From contig JAKCFJ010000003.1 of the NCBI GenBank assembly GCA_025041175.1, forward strand, positions 744,001-808,000: a stretch of DNA of 64,000 bases. Reading direction: 5' to 3'. Numbering within the stretch: the first letter of the stretch is position 1; each line of letters starts with the position of its first letter. Below, piece after piece: positions 46,843 through 55,008 of the stretch. The stretch is from Halobacteriales archaeon YIM A00010. GTDB taxonomy: Archaea; Halobacteriota; Halobacteria; Halobacteriales; Haloarculaceae. The position numbers and the translations under genes were made by a program. The notes under the pieces are model-generated. The model had not been told where the DNA came from and made no database searches. It saw nothing but the letters and a program-made list of their open reading frames with translations.

Positions 46843-47088
46843 CTATCGTTGCTCAGCATAGTCGAGCGTTTCCTCCCAGGCTTCCTTACCATCGTCGGCC
46901 TCCTCAACAATCTCGTGGACGGTCTCCACTTCGGCTTGCGAGAACGTATGTCGGTCGTTTTCAGCATGCAGTACAACCATGGGTTCATCAGTCGGTAGGT
47001 CCTCAACCGTCTCCGGGAAGTCTTCGAGGGCACTCGTCGCTGCATGCTCCTTGAAGACATCGACAGTCCGGTTACTATGAATCATCAC
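46843..47088 (-). CDS. Small acidic hypothetical protein downstream of the HalOD1 gene
   Basis: This 81-residue protein is very acidic: HAATSALEDFPETVEDLPTD, MVVLHAENDRHTFSQAEVET and VHEIVEEADDGKEAWEETLD. No family is recognised with confidence. It starts at the base immediately following the HalOD1 stop, so the pair is an operon. The helix-rich C-terminus suggests a small soluble protein. Confidence 0.6.
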   Translation of the reverse strand: MMIHSNRTVDVFKEHAATSALEDFPETVEDLPTDEPMVVLHAENDRHTFSQAEVETVHEIVEEADDGKEAWEETLDYAEQR

Positions 47089-47274
47089 TCAGACATCATA
47101 ATATGGAAAGGCTATGTATGTGTCGGGCGGGTGATTGTCCTTGTGGAAGAGATCATTCAGCGCGTCACTGCTAATTGTTTCTTCGATCTGTGGAAGCTGC
47201 GTGGGATCTTCACCGTGAACGTCTGCCACAGTGTAAATCACCTGTTCAGAGATATCCATCTCGTCTCGACCCAT
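47089..47274 (-). CDS. HalOD1-domain protein (output domain of halobacterial sensors), stand-alone
   Basis: This 61-residue protein reads ISEQVIYTVADVHGEDPTQL, then PQIEETISSDALNDLFHKDN, the pattern of the HalOD1 output domain that is usually C-terminal in haloarchaeal two-component proteins or present alone. It ends DTYIAFPYYDV, lacking the last strand seen in longer copies. It is followed directly by the small acidic gene. Start at 47274, or MDISEQ at 47259. Confidence 0.72.
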   Translation of the reverse strand: MGRDEMDISEQVIYTVADVHGEDPTQLPQIEETISSDALNDLFHKDNHPPDTYIAFPYYDV

Positions 47275-47357
47275 ACCTCCGTTACACTCAAGGATACAAT
47301 AAGTAACAGGCGTATACTGTCGGACAGGACGATCGAGTGCCGTGCGGATGGAGTCGG

Positions 47358-47645
47358 TTAGCTCGTGGTCGGTGGGCAGCTCGACGGCCCACTCTCCTGT
47401 GTGCCCTTCTCGACCAGTCCTTTCTCGACCAGCGCGTCGAGGTTCGGATACAGCCGACCGGCGGAGATCTCCGTTTCGTAGTAGTCGTCGAGGGCGTCTC
47501 TGATCGCCAGCCCGTGTGGCTCGTCATTGCCCGCGATCATATACAACAGATCGCGTTGTTTCTCTTCCAAGCCGATCTCGACAAAAGTCTCCGTGAGATT
47601 GGAAGCGTGGTTCAACGATTCGCATGTGATCCACAACGAACTCAA
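47358..47645 (-). pseudogene. PadR-family regulator, N-terminus replaced and C-terminus frameshifted
   Basis: The core reads EEKQRDLLYMIAGNDEPHGL, then AIRDALDDYYETEISAGRLY and PNLDALVEKGLVEKG, clearly PadR. The usual start (about LTGFQRDLLYVIAG) is missing: the first 25 residues encoded here come from the antisense strand of an IS5-type transposase fragment. After LVEKG the family reading frame breaks and the frame stops early at 47358. It is probably inactive, although a 95-residue protein can still be made. Confidence 0.7.
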
Positions 47646-47805
47646 TCTCGACCGTCCACCCGATCATACCACGCTGTCTCGCTGGGAACGAAACGTCCAG
47701 ATGCATGAACTCCGCCGCCTGCTCCGCCGAAATGCGGAGCAGGCGGGCTGGAGTGGCAAAGCCGCTATCGACGCGAGTGGTTTCCAGCGTGATCAGACCA
47801 GCAAG
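47584..47805 (+). mobile_element. IS5-like transposase N-terminal fragment
   Basis: The plus frame reads SVRLEAWFNDSHVIHNELNL, DRPPDHTTLSRWERNVQMHE, LRRLLRRNAEQAGWSGKAAI and DASGFQRDQTS, the start of an IS5-family haloarchaeal transposase up to the first catalytic aspartate (AAIDASG). It ends abruptly at about 47805, where unrelated antisense membrane-protein sequence begins. Both ends are joined to broken genes. Confidence 0.78.
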
Positions 47806-47814
47806 AAGGCTGAT

Positions 47815-48039
47815 GATGTGGTTCAACCCCTGGTCAGTCGCCTCTGGCCTACGGAAGCGACGGTAGTGAACGGCCGCGACGCCACCGGGGAGATCAGTGA
47901 GGATTGGAAGTTCGAGTACGACCGTGAACGCCGTGGCCGCGCCGCCGTGTCCGACGCCGTGCCCGCTCACGGTTGTCGAGAGGACGACCAGTCCCGCGAC
48001 AGCAAGTCCAAAGCGAACGAGCAGACGACAGACGCTCAA
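47815..48039 (-). pseudogene. Membrane protein with N-terminal signal/anchor, 3' truncated
   Basis: On the minus strand from an ATG at 48039: LLVRFGLAVAGLVVLSTTVS GHGVGHGGAATA, then FTVVLELPILTDLPGGVAAV. One signal-anchor helix is followed by a His/Gly-rich linker and a second helix. The protein continues into RPEATDQGLNHIISLLAGLI and then runs into the IS5-like fragment, which truncates it. Family unknown. Confidence 0.5.
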
Positions 48040-48122
48040 TTGTGGCAGTCTCCGCTTCCCAAGCCGTCAGTGCGTCCCCTCGTCATCGGGTAGGGCTGTT
48101 CTCAGTTGGGGTATCGGGACAG

Positions 48123-48443
48123 TCATTTCCACGGATTAGGGACGAGGTCAGCCTGAATCTCCGCACCAACCTCAATACGACAGTCAGATCGGGGCTTAGC
48201 CACACACAGAAGGACATACCCCTCTTTGCTGTGGTGGGGCTTTAGCGCACGTGCCCGTTCGATGTGAACGAGGTTACCATCAAGCAACCGACCTGTACAC
48301 GTTCCACAGGCACCGTAAAGACAGCCGTAGGGAAGTCCCAGTCCAGCGCGCTCAGTAGCGTCGATGATGGTCTCGTCGGCGTCGGCCTCAATAATCTGCT
48401 CGGCACCGTCGCGCCACTGGAGGATTACTTCGTAGGTGGGCAT
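48123..48443 (-). CDS. Plant-type 2Fe-2S ferredoxin
   Basis: This 106-residue protein has the cluster motif CLYGACGTCTG near 41-51 (C-x4-C-x2-C) and the fourth cysteine in YVLLCVAKPRSDC near 80. The ATG follows directly after the stop of the selenium-binding protein gene, with no spacer, so they form a tight operon on the minus strand. It probably accepts electrons from, or delivers them to, that enzyme. The acidic patch is weaker than in the main haloarchaeal ferredoxin. Confidence 0.92.
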   Translation of the reverse strand: MPTYEVILQWRDGAEQIIEADADETIIDATERAGLGLPYGCLYGACGTCTGRLLDGNLVHIERARALKPHHSKEGYVLLCVAKPRSDCRIEVGAEIQADLVPNPWK

Positions 48444-49841
48444 CTACTGCCAGACGTCGCTCGTGCAGTCGCCACCGGGCCAGCGAATCTCGTGGGCGCG
48501 TGCCGGGCCGCCGGGCGCAGTGCCGAAATCGACGAGGAAGTCCTCATCGAGTTCCAGTCGACCCTCTTCAGGGTAGACATCAGCTTTCATCATCAACGAG
48601 CCTTGCTCGCCGATATCAGGGTAAAATTGGTTGTCCCACGAGGAAAATAGTGATGTGGTCCAGTACAGTCGACGGCCATCGCGGCTGAGTTGCAGCATCT
48701 GTGGCGCACCACGGATGTCGGTTCCCTGAATCTCCTGCCGGTCGCCGAAGTTGCCACCGGCCCAAATCCGGTCAGCCAACCGCGGATTGCCGGTGTCACT
48801 GATATCGTACATCCGGCAGTCGCCGTGGAGCCAGTTCGAAAAGAACAGGTACTGGTCATCCAACGAGATGAGGGTGTCCGTCACGAGACCAGGAACGGGC
48901 ATATCCCAGTCAGGATGTTCGCGGGCCTCGACATCGATGACTGTCTCCCAGTCCCACGTTCCATCGCTGGCCTTCCAGAAGCGGATGATGTTCGAAGAGA
49001 GCGCTGCACCGACGTATCCTTCCGTTTCTTCGGGATTGTGGGGCATACGAATCTCTAGGGGAATCTGTCCCTCCTCGCCGAAGGTCAGTGTATCCTGGTG
49101 CTCTCTGGTTTCCCAGTCCCAGATATGGATGCTATCGCCGTATTTGCCGTTCTCGACGTCATCAAGGTCGAATCCGGGATAATAGGTTTTCGGAGCAGCC
49201 CATTCTGTCGACACCATCACACCGTGTCGAGGCTGGTACCAGTAGTCGTACTGCATCTCTACATCTCCGCGGTCTTCCTCCCACCGACCGTCAATCGAGA
49301 AGTCCTCCTGGTCGAGTTGGAGAAATCCACCCGGAAGTTCACCATCAGCGTTGCCGAGCATACTGATGACGATCTTTCCTCCTGGGACACAGTGGACTGT
49401 ATGTGGGGCCGAGAGGTCGTACTCGAAGATCTCTTCGGGCTCGATAATGCGTTCGATTGTGGGGTCGCGCGGGTCAGCAGCATCGAGAACGTGAATCCGC
49501 GAGGAGCGTTGGCCGGGAACGATCAGGTGGTCACGATGGAGACCCTCTGTGTGGCACGACGACGAGCAGGTGTTCCATCCGAAGTGGTGGAGTTCATCAC
49601 CTTTGTTCGGCATTTCGACGGTATCGATGATTTCGCAGTACGTCTGCGACTCAGGATCAACATCGACGACGCCAACGAAGTCGGGGTTGTCGGTATCCAT
49701 TCCAACCCGAGGAGCCATCACGAAGGCAGTTTTTTCGCGCTCTGATTCGGTTCGCATCGCCGCAGGCGTCGAATAGCCCGGCCCTTCGACGTCGTGGTGC
49801 CCGTGCTGGGTCTCCATATCATTGGATTTGTCGGTACTCAT
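48444..49841 (-). CDS. Selenium-binding protein SBP56 family / methanethiol oxidase
   Basis: The protein has about 465 residues from the ATG at 49841; a start at 49868 would add nine. SBP56 signatures are GPGYSTPAAMRTESEREKTA, ELHHFGWNTCSSSCH with the conserved cysteines near 88-94, HVLDAADPRDPTIER and MPHNPEETEGYVGAALSS. Bacterial and human members oxidise methanethiol to formaldehyde, sulfide and peroxide, using copper. It forms a two-gene operon with a 2Fe-2S ferredoxin. The neighbourhood suggests methylated-sulfur metabolism, but substrate and metal are inferred. Confidence 0.9.
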   Translation of the reverse strand: MSTDKSNDMETQHGHHDVEGPGYSTPAAMRTESEREKTAFVMAPRVGMDTDNPDFVGVVDVDPESQTYCEIIDTVEMPNKGDELHHFGWNTCSSSCHTEGLHRDHLIVPGQRSSRIHVLDAADPRDPTIERIIEPEEIFEYDLSAPHTVHCVPGGKIVISMLGNADGELPGGFLQLDQEDFSIDGRWEEDRGDVEMQYDYWYQPRHGVMVSTEWAAPKTYYPGFDLDDVENGKYGDSIHIWDWETREHQDTLTFGEEGQIPLEIRMPHNPEETEGYVGAALSSNIIRFWKASDGTWDWETVIDVEAREHPDWDMPVPGLVTDTLISLDDQYLFFSNWLHGDCRMYDISDTGNPRLADRIWAGGNFGDRQEIQGTDIRGAPQMLQLSRDGRRLYWTTSLFSSWDNQFYPDIGEQGSLMMKADVYPEEGRLELDEDFLVDFGTAPGGPARAHEIRWPGGDCTSDVWQ

Positions 49842-50155
49842 AACCAATGGTATTTGTTTTGAAATCACATAGCAGTTTTGGTTGTCATATTGATATTTTC
49901 GTCTGTCATCAGAAGTCGACTAGCTTATTTTCTTACCGTAACTGGTGGCGAAATCTACCTAGGCAGTCTACATTTCTCATAGAATTATGCATGACGAATC
50001 GGGTATCATATCTCGTTTATACGAACTCAAGGAGGATACCTGTCCCTTCACAGTAGTTGCTGAAGTAGGCAAAGCCTCGATTAGACACATCTCGTTTGGT
50101 CGGTATGGTCGATGCTACTGAAGCAAATCAGGTCACGACCGCAGCGGCGTCGCTG
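49842..50155. other. Promoter and spacer upstream of the selenium-binding protein gene
   Basis: A/T-rich spacer of about 310 bases. The part near 49842-49900 probably contains the promoter of the minus-strand operon. The right part adjoins the broken TnpB gene. No gene was found. Confidence 0.4.
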
Positions 50156-50943
50156 TTATATCTTGAGATCGACGTTGGTGTGGGTTCGAACGCGACCTAC
50201 ACGAGCGAAGACTTCGATGCCCTCAACCTTGGCTTTGTATTCGAGGATGTTGCTAAAGCGGTCGAACGCCCACCCGTGCAAGTCGAGGTTCCCGTGAGTG
50301 CCCCAGTTCTTCGCGTCGCCGTTTTCGTCGTCACGGACGCCTGTGAGCGTCCCGATGTTGATACGCCCAACACCGCGTCCGACGCACGTTTCCACAATGT
50401 GTGTGGCGAGACTATGGAAGAAGTGGGTGCGGCGCTCCGACCATGTGTGATGCAGGCGAGTTGCACAGTCACCGCCCGAATCGTCGCACGTGGCAATTTC
50501 TTTCGGGAAGTAGTAGCCGTCCTGTTTCAGGACGGTTGCCGGGATACAAGTCGGCTTGGTCGGTGCTATAGGTGACGGCGGCGAAATTACAGATGCCAAG
50601 ATCAATGCCTGCCGTTTCGTCGCCAGGTGCGTCGGGCGTCTCGATCTCGTCCTTGCAAACCAGGTGGAGTTCCCAGCGTTCTTTGGCGCTATCGTACACG
50701 GTGCGGACTTGTTGCAGATTCTCGACCGTGACGCCGGGGCGCGTCTCGTACTCGACAAGGATGTATTCCCACGCCTTCGGGTGATCCTTGTGGTGCGCCC
50801 CTTTCGAGAGGCGCACCCGGTTGTGCTTCGTATCGTAGCGGATGCCGTTTTGCTTCCACGTCACTGTCAAGCGCGGATGTTCTTCGTGAACGCGATTACT
50901 CTCATCGTCGTAGTAGTTGCGCTTGCGATTAGCGTGAGACCGA
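50156..50943 (-). pseudogene. tnpB: IS200/IS605-type TnpB (IS1341 group), truncated and frameshifted
   Basis: The minus strand reads SHANRKRNYYDDESNRVHEE, TVTWKQNGIRYDTKHNRVRL, SAKERWELHLVCKDEIE and AGIDLGICNFAAVTYSTDQA with the first RuvC aspartate. A frameshift near 50490 leads to YYFPKEIATCDDSGGDCATR, IVETCVGRGVGRINIGTLTG and NLDLHGWAFDRFSNILEYKA. It stops at 50156 before the zinc-finger motif (TSKTCxxCG) and the last RuvC residues. About 60 N-terminal residues are also missing. It cannot be an active RNA-guided nuclease. Confidence 0.82.
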
Positions 50944-50982
50944 AGGTCTCACGGACCATTCGAACGGGCGCAAAGCGCCCGT
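50933..50982. repeat. Paired hairpins next to the TnpB remnant
   Basis: The first stem is CGTGAGACC (50933-50941) with GGTCTCACG (50945-50953), loop GAA. The second is ACGGGCGC (50964-50971) with GCGCCCGT (50975-50982), loop AAA. Subterminal hairpins of this type are recognised by the HUH transposase in IS200/IS605 elements. Their position beside the 5' part of TnpB suggests the element's left end. Confidence 0.55.
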
Positions 50983-51082
50983 GAGAAGAAGCTGGGCGGA
51001 TTCGCACGGTCGTCTTTCTGTCGCAGGTCGAACCACGAGCTGAAGGCTTCAGCGAGCTCCTCCAGAATCCCCTGACTGGATT

Positions 51083-51835
51083 GTGAGTGCAATCCCTACA
51101 GCCATCGGAATGCGTAACGGAGCCACGCCATGCATCGTTGAGGACGTTCAGGAACACCTCGAAACAGCACCCACTCTCATCGCCCTCGTGCAAGAGGCCC
51201 CCGTAACGGGCATGCTCCGTGATGAGGATCTCATACGCTTCGAAACACGTCGGTACGATGCGGCTCCAATCGTTCGGGCCGTGTTCTATCGTGAGCTTGC
51301 TGGGCTGTCGTGGAACGGGCTCTACGAACATCTCTCAACGGAGCACCGAGCCGTTCGGCTTGGATTCGATCCGACGAACTTCGGCCCCTACAATACGGCT
51401 CCCACTCGCCAAACGCTCACGACCGCGTGGGATGACGGCCTTTCAGACGAGGCGAAACGAACAATTCTCGCGGTAAGTGAGCGCCTCGTTACTACCGCCT
51501 ATCAGAATGAGGCAGCTCACGATCTCCGGCCCCCACGGCACGTCGACGAGTCTGAGTCTGACCTCCGTGACCGCCACGTCGGCGAATTCTCGAACGAGCA
51601 GATTCGAAAACACGTCCGACACGCGCGGGCGACGGTCTTCCGTGCATTCGACTCTGGACGGGCAGCGAACGCGACATATCCCGACAGCCAGTTCAACGAA
51701 CTCCAGGCACTGATGGCCCTCTGTCGGTGTGGCACGCCGCAAGGACAATCACGAATGGAGATGTTCTTCGGTGAGGAGTACACCCCCCACGGCGACACCC
51801 ACCTTCGGACGATCAAGAACTATTCACCCACGCCC
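51083..51835 (+). pseudogene. Haloarchaeal transposase, N-terminal part only
   Basis: The frame reads VEDVQEHLETAPTLIALVQE, VTGMLRDEDLIRFETRRYDA, VRAVFYRELAGLSWNGLYEH and EMFFGEEYTPHGDTHLRTIK. This is the helical N-terminal region of a DDE transposase family found in haloarchaea. The catalytic domain should begin with a VAIDxT motif; instead the frame runs into unrelated sequence near 51830 and stops at 51916. It is likely a truncated insertion sequence. Confidence 0.68.
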
Positions 51836-52126
51836 GTTTGCGCTGGGTTGGGAACTTACGTTTGCGACCCGACACGCCGATGGGAGTGCCACGCCCCCGT
51901 TACTCCTATCCCGTGAAGGACTCGAAGGTACTTGATTGTTTAACGTCGGTTGGGGTGTCCGAAGGCTTACTTTTTGATGAGGCAAACACCAAGTCAACTG
52001 CCAGTTTTCGGACAGTCAATTACGACGGGAGTCCGTCGCAACGACAATCACAGATACGTAGTGTGGGCACTCAAACATTGCGATTTCGACGTTTGAACAG
52101 TGTGAGGCGATTCATCCCATGACTGA
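51836..52126. other. Spacer between the transposase remnant and the short inverted-repeat element
   Basis: No identifiable gene. The plus-strand reading VKDSKVLDCLTSVGVSEGLL resembles a protein but has no supporting features; it may be a scrap of another mobile element. Confidence 0.35.
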
Positions 52127-52388
52127 AGTCCTGTCTCTTACCCATAAGTCCGTGGTGTTCCAGAACGGGAGTTCGGCCGCTCTCGGCGATGATCTACGAG
52201 CAGATTGGGCAAGCTGGTCCGTGACACGAAGGGGCATACCGGTCACGGGAATGCTCGAAGCGGCCTGTGCTCACAGCTGGAATCACTTCTCACTCCGAGC
52301 AAGACCGCCAAGTATCGGTGTTCTCGTCTTCTCTCGCCACTGTGTCATTCCCTGCTGGCGGTTCAACTTGTGGGTAAGAGACAGGACT
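52127..52388. mobile_element. Putative MITE-like element with 18-bp inverted terminal repeats
   Basis: AGTCCTGTCTCTTACCCA (52127-52144) is the exact reverse complement of TGGGTAAGAGACAGGACT (52371-52388). The element is 262 bases long. Outside both ends the decamer GACTGAAGTC appears (52121-52130 on the left and 52385-52394 on the right, overlapping the repeats). There is no transposase inside. A miniature inverted-repeat element or a solo derivative of a nearby insertion sequence is likely. Confidence 0.6.
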
Positions 52389-52622
52389 GAAGTCGTGGGG
52401 TTTCTCGCCTAAATCCTATAAGCTCATATCGAACAGTCGAGGCAGTGAACGAGCAGCGATGCCTCGTGACCCAGGACGTGACAGCCTAGTGCTCGTCTCG
52501 AGATTGACGAGTACCCTTGCAAATCCACCATCTACCGTTTTGTCCTCGTACGGCGACGAAATTGGGATCTCAACAATCGTGACGTCATAGTCGTTGTCCC
52601 ATACGCGTCGCGGTGGACGGGG
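52389..52622. other. Intergenic spacer
   Basis: No gene is seen between the inverted-repeat element and the DsbA-like gene. Confidence 0.4.
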
Positions 52623-53258
52623 TCACGTTTCTTCGACGAGCCGTTCTAACTGCTCGGGGGGGACTGCGCCCCGGGCAGCATACTCGTCGTAGGCGAACGT
52701 GGGAACGCCAGTGATATCGTCCTGTTGAGCTTCAGTAAATTGTTCTCGAAGGCGGTCACGGAGGGATTCGTCTCCGATTGCGGTTCGAATCTCATCACTG
52801 TCCAGCCCAGCATCTTCAGCCAGGTCTACTACCACGTCGACATTGCCGATGTCCCGTCCCTCGATCCAGAGCGCCTCGAAGATCGCTTCATCGAAGGTGA
52901 GCCACCGATCGGGATACTCGGTCTGCACGTAGAACGAGGCGACTTGAGCATCGAGTGAATCCACGTTCTCCGGGAGGTCGTCGAGGGCAAGCATTTCATC
53001 GGCGTCGTACTCGTCTTTCAATCGCGCAACGTTCTGTCGAACCTGTTCGAAATACGTTTCATCCTTCCCGTCCTCAATCGAGTGATCGATTTCACCATCC
53101 GGCCCGCGTTTCTGGCTCCGCAGATCGAATGGGTGCCAGTTGATACCGAGGTCCCGTTCACGCGTGTCCAGATACTCCTCTAGGGATCGGCGTCCGAGGT
53201 AGCAAAACGGGCACACGTAATCCGAATACATCGTGATGTGGTCATCGTGCCGGCTCAT
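52623..53258 (-). CDS. DsbA/FrnE-type thiol oxidoreductase
   Basis: The protein has about 211 residues and reads ITMYSDYVCPFCYLGRRSLE with the CPFC redox site near 17-20. The inserted helical domain includes QVASFYVQTEYPDRWLTFDE AIFEALWIEGRDIGNVDVVV, and the end is EAQQDDITGVPTFAYDEYAA with the conserved cis-proline. This is the FrnE/2-hydroxychromene-carboxylate isomerase branch of the DsbA family, cytoplasmic and without a signal peptide. It may handle thiol redox stress. No operon partner. Confidence 0.92.
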   Translation of the reverse strand: MSRHDDHITMYSDYVCPFCYLGRRSLEEYLDTRERDLGINWHPFDLRSQKRGPDGEIDHSIEDGKDETYFEQVRQNVARLKDEYDADEMLALDDLPENVDSLDAQVASFYVQTEYPDRWLTFDEAIFEALWIEGRDIGNVDVVVDLAEDAGLDSDEIRTAIGDESLRDRLREQFTEAQQDDITGVPTFAYDEYAARGAVPPEQLERLVEET

Positions 53259-53640
53259 CACTGACTAGTAGGAGGGGAGGACGGAAAAGACCTCGATATA
53301 TTCTGGCTTTGGTCGATGCCGGAGAGGGATGAGCTGGCCGATAAACACGTCGTCAGACTCCAATTGAGCGCTATACGAGTCGAGCGTCGTCGGGATAATC
53401 TCCATGACAATCTTGACACAGAAATGAGGTGAGGGAAGTTACTATATCTTTACTTAATTTTCCAACAGATATCTAAGTGTACTTTAGGAAAAATGCCGTG
53501 TGGTAAATACAATAATATATGATCGACATTGGTGTTGTATTCGTACTGATATCAATTACAAATCGAAACGAAAGCACGGATGAGACACACGTCGATAACT
53601 GTTCCATCGGAGGATTCTTCATTTTGCAGATGGTGTGTCC
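53259..53640. other. A/T-rich spacer left of the IS6-like element
   Basis: No gene seen. The portion 53440-53600 is markedly A/T-rich. There is no trace of the missing part of the hydantoinase gene here, which argues for a deletion next to the insertion. Confidence 0.4.
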
Positions 53641-54337
53641 GGTAGTGTTCAGATAAGCTGATTCCATGCGAATGCGAACGATCGAAGCCACTCGTTCGCA
53701 GTTTCTGCACTGGCATTGCTGAAACAGTTTGAGAACGAAGAGGTACGTCGTTTTATTTCACGAAATATACGTTCGACGCTGTTCCGATTTCCGTGGCGTT
53801 CATATCTGACATCGAAGCCGTGTCGACGACACGCGTGTTGTAATGAATGCGAGCCATCAACGAGAAACACAGCCTCCTCAACATCATGCTTCTCGGCGAG
53901 TGCAGTGAGAAACGATTGAGCGAGAACCGTGTTTGTCGTCGGTTCAAGCATTGTGTGAAGCAATTCGTTTGTTTCGGGATCAACCGCAGCGTACAGCCAA
54001 TACTGCTCGTCGTTCAGTCGGATCACGGTCTCGTCAACCGCAACGTGATCCGGGCTTCGTCCATTCTCGGGCTGTAGATCGGCCTTGTAGACCCAATTGT
54101 GAACGGTCGAACAGGCCCGTTCAACACCGAATATCTCAAGAATAGTAACGGTATTCGAAAGCGATAGACCAGCAAGGTGGAGCTGAATACCGAGCTTCAT
54201 CAACAGTCGCGGTGTTGCTTCTCGCTCCATAAAATCCAAGTTGATGTCGTCCAAACATCCATTGAGGCGGGCGTTTTCGGGCATATGACACTCAGAAAAC
54301 GAACCCCCTCATACTTCATCCGTATCTGAACACCGCC
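53641..54337. mobile_element. IS6-family-like insertion sequence (complete)
   Basis: The ends are imperfect 15-base inverted repeats: GGTAGTGTTCAGATA (53641-53655) and GGCGGTGTTCAGATA (complement of 54323-54337), with two mismatches. The element is about 697 bases and carries one intact transposase gene on the minus strand. No 8-base target duplication is found (GTGTGTCC on the left, TCGAGCTG on the right). A related end remnant lies at 62962-63059. The right end truncates a hydantoinase/oxoprolinase gene. Confidence 0.8.
53649..54284 (-). CDS. IS6-family transposase
   Basis: The 211-residue protein is complete: MKLGIQLHLAGLSLSNTVTI, VHNWVYKADLQ, then the catalytic triad in DHVAVDETVIRLNDEQYWLY, EAVFLVDGSHSLQHACRRHG and NRNSVERIFREIKRRTSSFS. 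The DDE spacing and RNSVERIFREIKRR are diagnostic of the IS6/IS240 group. The gene fills the element. No frameshift is seen, so the element may still be mobile. Confidence 0.92.
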   Translation of the reverse strand: MPENARLNGCLDDINLDFMEREATPRLLMKLGIQLHLAGLSLSNTVTILEIFGVERACSTVHNWVYKADLQPENGRSPDHVAVDETVIRLNDEQYWLYAAVDPETNELLHTMLEPTTNTVLAQSFLTALAEKHDVEEAVFLVDGSHSLQHACRRHGFDVRYERHGNRNSVERIFREIKRRTSSFSNCFSNASAETANEWLRSFAFAWNQLI

Positions 54338-55008
54338 TCGAGCTGCGCCGAAAGCTCAGTCAGATATTCTCTGACGACAGGGACCAACGCTGCATTGATG
54401 ACTGTGGTGCTTGTCCGCTCGTGTTCGAACATTTCTGGAAGGATTTCGTGCGAAGAGCAGACGAACGCGTCCGGGTACTCCTCTTTGACGAGCTCCTCCA
54501 GTTGACGCTCGTGTTCACCGTTGGCGTAAGCGTTGATGAGCGAAATGGCGATGGTATTGATCTCTCGCTTTTTGAAAATGCGTATGGCTTCTCGGGCCTC
54601 TTCTTCGTTAAGCGGTGTAACAATATTCCCATCGTAGTCGATGCGTTCGGGCACCTCAAGCCGGTCACGTCGCTGGACGTAGGGATCGGCAACATCCTCA
54701 TACGGGTCCCAGATGTTTTCCTTCGTTGCATCCCGAATCTCATGGACATCTCGGAATCCCTCTGTCGTGAGCAAGCCGGTTCGCGGCAACTCGCGTTCAA
54801 TCAGCGCGTTCGTCCCAACGGTAGAACCATGGGAGAAAAAATCAAGATTGCCGATGTCAGTATTCGATTTCGACAATCCAGCGATGACACCTTCTTCTGG
54901 ATTATCTGGTGTCGATGGTGTCTTTTCGACAACGATACTTCCAGTTTCTTCATCAAATATGATTACGTCAGTAAATGTCCCACCAATATCTACGCCAGAT
55001 CGTATCAT
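54316..55008 (-). pseudogene. Hydantoinase/oxoprolinase subunit A (HyuA-like), N-terminal third
   Basis: The frame begins MIRSGVDIGGTFTDVIIFDE, then VIAGLSKSNTDIGNLDFFSH, GSTVGTNALIERELPRTGLL and NAALVPVVREYLTELSAQLE; these are hallmarks of the Hydant_A_N and hydantoinase A domains. It ends inside the right inverted repeat of the IS6-like element (last residues VFRYG come from the IS). Only about 225 of the usual roughly 690 residues remain. The intact family hydrolyses hydantoins or 5-oxoproline with ATP, often with a subunit B. Confidence 0.87.

Noticed and set aside
54316-55008. HyuA fragment as a complete small protein
   Set aside because: It ends inside the IS6-like terminal repeat and lacks two thirds of the family's conserved length.
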